DNA of 64,000 nucleotides from Acanthornis magna (taxonomy: Eukaryota > Chordata > Aves > Passeriformes > Acanthizidae). Below, one piece after another: positions 61,080 through 64,000 of the stretch (its first letter is position 1; each line of letters starts with the position of its first letter). Location: assembly GCA_036785705.1 (NCBI GenBank), contig JAWUZG010000332.1, positions 3,658,001 to 3,722,000 on the forward strand, in the 5' to 3' direction. The notes below the pieces were generated by a model. That model did no database searches. It saw only the letters and a program-made list of their open reading frames with translations, and was not told the origin of the DNA. Position numbers and translations under genes: made by a program.

Positions 61080-61960
61080 TGTGTGACAGCCTGGCAGAGA
61101 GAGAAGGGTGCGATGTGACAGGGCCAGCATGTGACATGCTGACTCCCAGGCAGACAGGGCTAAGATGGCATGAACCAGCTCCCAGCTGATGCCCCAGCTG
61201 GGATGATGTGAGGAACTGACCCCAGCTCCCAGTGGGGCCGAGCCCCATAACATGCACCTGCTCTGAGACACAAGGGACCAGCTGACTCCCAGCAGGACAC
61301 ACACAGTGCCAAGGCCCTCAGTGACACCCCAGCTCCCAGCAGGACACTGGCAGCACGACAGCTCCTAGCAGGGCAGAGCCAGTGTGTGAACTCCCACCTG
61401 CCAGCAGAATATGTGCGAAACACACTGACCTCAGCAAGGCAGAGTAGAGGCTGTGTGATGTCCCATCAGATCCAGCAGAACAAGACCTGACAGTGACACC
61501 CCAGCTGGCAGCAGGACACTGGGGTGCAGTGGCTCCCAGAGCAGCACAGGACACCCCAAACCCCAGCAGGATACTGGGGTGCAGTGGCTCCCAGAGCAGT
61601 ACACAAGACACCCTAAATCCCAGCAGGACATTGGGGTGCAGTGGCTCCCAGAGCAGTACAGGACATCCCAAACCCCAGCAGGACATTGGGGTGCAGTGGC
61701 TCCCAGAGCAGCACAGGACACCCCAAACCCCAGCAGGACACTGGGGTGCAGTGGCTCCCAGCAGGAGATGAGCAGTGCAGCGTCTCCCCATGCAGCACAC
61801 GCCAGCTACCAGTGATGCTCTGACTCTTGGCAGGACACATGCCAGGCTCTGACTCCCACCAGGGTCATCAGGGCATCAATTCCCGGGGAGACACATGCCC
61901 TGCCATGACTCCTGAGGTGGCCAGGTCAGCATGTGAAGCACAGGACACGTGTGAATCACT
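61080..61960. repeat. GC-rich minisatellite, 55-bp unit with degenerate flanks
   Basis: The core at 61512-61770 contains four full units starting at 61512, 61567, 61624 and 61679, plus a partial fifth from 61734. The unit is 55 bases (the second has 57) and begins CAGGACACTGGGGTGCAGTG. The first and fourth units differ at a single base. On both sides, looser copies of a CCCAGCAGGACAC motif extend over 61080-61510 and 61770-61960, which suggests an older array homogenised in its centre. The unit has no stop in most frames on either strand, so long repetitive frames (up to 160 codons on the minus strand) arise passively. The unit length is not a multiple of three, so the frame rotates from unit to unit, which argues against coding. 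Confidence 0.9.
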
Positions 61961-62320
61961 CGTTCCTAGGATGACCGGCACTGTGTCACCCCAGCTCCCA
62001 GACACACTCAGTCCCCAGTGGGAACAGGACGCAGTGTCCCTCTGTGCTGTGCTCCTGGAGAGGCGCAGGGACAGGCCCGGCCGTGCTGGGGACAGGGACA
62101 CCATCGCAGGGCTCCCAGTGCCACCTAGTGGGGGACAGCAAGCGCTCGGGGGCCACTCGAGCCCCAGCCGGGGGTACTGCCGAGGTGCAGACCCCCCAGC
62201 CTGGCCAGCCTCTCCCACCGCCCCCCGCCCCCAGCACCCCATCCGCACACATCCCTGCAGCAGCCGCGCGTCCTGCCAGCTCCCCTCCCACGCTCGCTCA
62301 TCCCTGGAGATTGTGTAAAG
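61961..62320. other. GC- and CpG-rich shoulder
   Basis: The GC content rises sharply, with CpGs in CCCGGCCGTG, AAGCGCTCGGGGGCCACTCG, CAGCCGGGGG, CCGCCCCCCGCCCC and CAGCCGCGCGTCC. This is a short CpG-island-like patch of about 300 bases. No exon or promoter TATA element is recognised next to it. Frames of 150-180 codons on both strands are compositional. Confidence 0.5.
62118..62131 (-). promoter_or_regulatory. Candidate CTCF binding site
   Basis: The plus strand reads GTGCCACCTAGTGG, the reverse complement of CCACTAGGTGGCAC, which fits all 14 positions of the degenerate CTCF core CCASYAGRKGGCRS. It sits in the CpG-rich shoulder beside the minisatellite. The match is seen in the sequence. Occupancy and insulator function are inference. 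Confidence 0.5.
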
Positions 62321-64000
62321 CACCACCGAGGCAGGGACAGAGGAATTTACCCCAGGTACAGCTCGTTAATCACATCAAGTCCAGTCCTGCCGAGTCACTG
62401 CGTGTTCACCCCGCGCAGGGGAGCACAGAGAGACCTGGTCAGAGACCACAGCTCTGCCGTGAGCCGTGGCCTCCAGAAACCACTGAAGCCACTCTTGTAA
62501 GAAGGTCTAAAGTGTTGCATCTGCTGGGGTACACAGCGATGCTCAGTGCATTTTTTACCTGCAACTTTCCCTCCTCTGTGCACATTGACTGACACAGGCA
62601 CTCATGCACATACGAGAACACGTTACACTCACACCAGCCAAAGAAAACACCAGCACAGCAAACAGCCGTGGCTGCACAAGGTTTATTTTATGGGCTTTTT
62701 CCCCCAAAACAGACCAGAGGGTCTGGGAGGTGGAAGCAGCAGATGTGGCCATAAAGGTGTGGTGTAGAGCTGTGTGGAAGTTTACACAGGGGAAGGCTAA
62801 AAACCAGAAACAAATGCAATTTAACGTGGAGAAGGGGGGCAGATTTGCAATCCTGCTGCATGTGAATCCAATCTTTCCTTCCATCTCTCCACCCAGTGGG
62901 CGACCATCAATCTCTTAAGCCATATCTCCACTCATCTACAGCCGTTTAATCACTTAGATTTTCTTCCATTCCATCTGCATCCTCAGGCTCTTCCTTCCAC
63001 TCACATCCCCAGCCTGAAAACAATCCCTAGGATATTGAAGAGAAAACCATGACACCTTGTGGAATAGATGGAGCCTTCTCCAGATCGAAGCACCCTCATG
63101 AACGCTGGTGTTCCCAGCAGGTCTCCCAGTGTAGGACAGCCCAGATGGTGAAAGTAGATCAAATAAGGCCCCCAAAACCTATCAGTTTCGAGTAGATGCC
63201 CCAGGTTCACCTTTTGATCAAACACAGCCCCTCTTTGCTCAGAGGATCAGCCACCAGATTTTTGTTGGCCTTAATCATGATTAAGCTGAGCATCTCTCCA
63301 GGGAGTTTTCCCAGGAAACTCAAATCCCAGCAAAAATTAAATCAGATGCTGGATGCTCTATTATCCACCCTGAAATCAAGGCAAAGGCCCATCATGGTGG
63401 TGATCTCAGCTAGGCAGGGATACATGAGAGAAGTCTAGATACGGGGAGAGGAAATAAATGCAAAAAGTGATAGGCACTGGATTTACAGAAAAGGGAAGGA
63501 AGGGGCTACCAAAAACTCCTGTCATTAAGGCTATTGGTACAGTCCAGGGCCTGGGCAAACCAACAGGTTGGGCACATCTCTCCAAACATGAACCCAGTGA
63601 CAACAGGTGAGTAGCTCTGCTATAGTCCAGAAAGGCAAACAACAACCCCACAGATTTATGGGGTCACACTCTCCTGCTCCCTGGGGCAGCCTCTTCTCAC
63701 CTGCAGCGAAACCCCACAGGGTCCCAAGGAAGCACCAGCTGGTTCCCAGGTCCTTGAGATGCTGGCTATCCTCCTCCCATGAACTCACCTCCTCCCTCTA
63801 ACACATCCCAGCCTAGTGCCTATTTTAAAAACAGCAGGATCTCAGACTAGACCCCTCCACGGAAACTGAGGGCTCCTCAGACCTACATGCCAAACTGTCT
63901 GGGGCAACACTGCTCAGGGAGGCAAGAGTAAAATCTAAGAGGGGATCAAACCCTCCAGCAGGTCCTGAGGCATTGCTGAGCTCCCTCTGGATGTGCTCGC
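62321..64000. other. Unclassified non-coding sequence to window end
   Basis: No exon or known repeat is recognised. A possible minus-strand poly(A) signal (plus strand GGTTTATTTTATGGGC) lies at about 62680. It has no associated exon. Remaining frames are under 110 codons and overlap on both strands. Confidence 0.5.

Noticed and set aside
61318..61800. Repetitive 160-codon minus-strand frame as a repeat protein
   Set aside because: It is a passive reading of the 55-base minisatellite, whose unit is not a multiple of three, so the peptide is not conserved from unit to unit.
62044..62592. 182-codon plus-strand frame as a gene
   Set aside because: It arises in the CpG-rich, stop-poor shoulder, minus frames of 150 codons overlap it, and no domain is visible.
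1..64000. Prokaryotic content, CRISPR arrays, phage or operon structure
   Set aside because: No ribosome-binding-site-led gene runs, no direct-repeat/spacer arrays, and abundant avian CR1 and LTR sequence throughout. The window is vertebrate.
1..64000. tRNA or rRNA genes
   Set aside because: No GGTTCGANNCC-type B box paired with an A box and cloverleaf was noticed by eye, and no rRNA core sequence was seen. tRNAscan-SE would settle this.

Overview
This window reads as non-coding nuclear DNA from a bird. The main evidence is a set of about twelve truncated CR1 LINE 3' ends. They carry the diagnostic avian CR1 tail: a 'CCCAGAGAAGCTGTGGCTGC'-type segment, then 'TTTAAGGTCCCTCCCAACCC', then an ATTCTATG-like 8-mer end. 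Two solo LTRs of an avian ERVL-like family are also present. The CR1 subtypes and the LTR family suggest Neoaves, probably a passerine, but this is an inference from repeats alone. I found no rRNA, tRNA, CRISPR array, bacterial-style operon or plausible prokaryotic gene.

I recognise no protein-coding exon. The open frames are short, overlap one another on both strands, lack domains or codon periodicity I can identify, and often run through CR1 or LTR sequence. The window is therefore most simply a gene desert or the inside of a very large intron; I cannot tell which.

Layout. 0-10 kb is mostly unique sequence with two CR1 tails and an AT-rich candidate conserved block (6.4-7.3 kb). 10-20 kb has two CR1 pieces and candidate conserved blocks at 11.0-11.3, 15.2-15.4 and 18.9-19.3 kb. 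20-30 kb has a CR1 at 21.9 kb, a compact CpG cluster at 24.6 kb, an antisense solo LTR at 27.6-28.15 kb and a stop-poor stretch leading into a candidate conserved block at 29.2-29.8 kb. 30-50 kb has five CR1 pieces in both orientations and candidate conserved blocks at 32.3-32.7 and 38.4-38.8 kb. 50-58.3 kb contains a CR1 at 49.8 kb, the most striking candidate conserved block (50.8-51.1 kb), a purine-rich unclassified stretch (54.4-57.4 kb), two abutting CR1 fragments at 57.4-57.8 kb and another candidate block at 58.1 kb. The right end holds a sense solo LTR (59.8-60.3 kb), a 55-bp-period minisatellite (core 61.51-61.77 kb) and a GC-rich shoulder with a full consensus match to a CTCF site.

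The genes cannot be said to work together because none is visible. If the window has a function, it would be regulatory: several AT-rich blocks keep CpGs and contain homeodomain, POU or SOX/TCF-like cores, and a possible insulator lies near the right edge. All of these are candidates by eye and need cross-species alignment. I found no convincing new biological system here.
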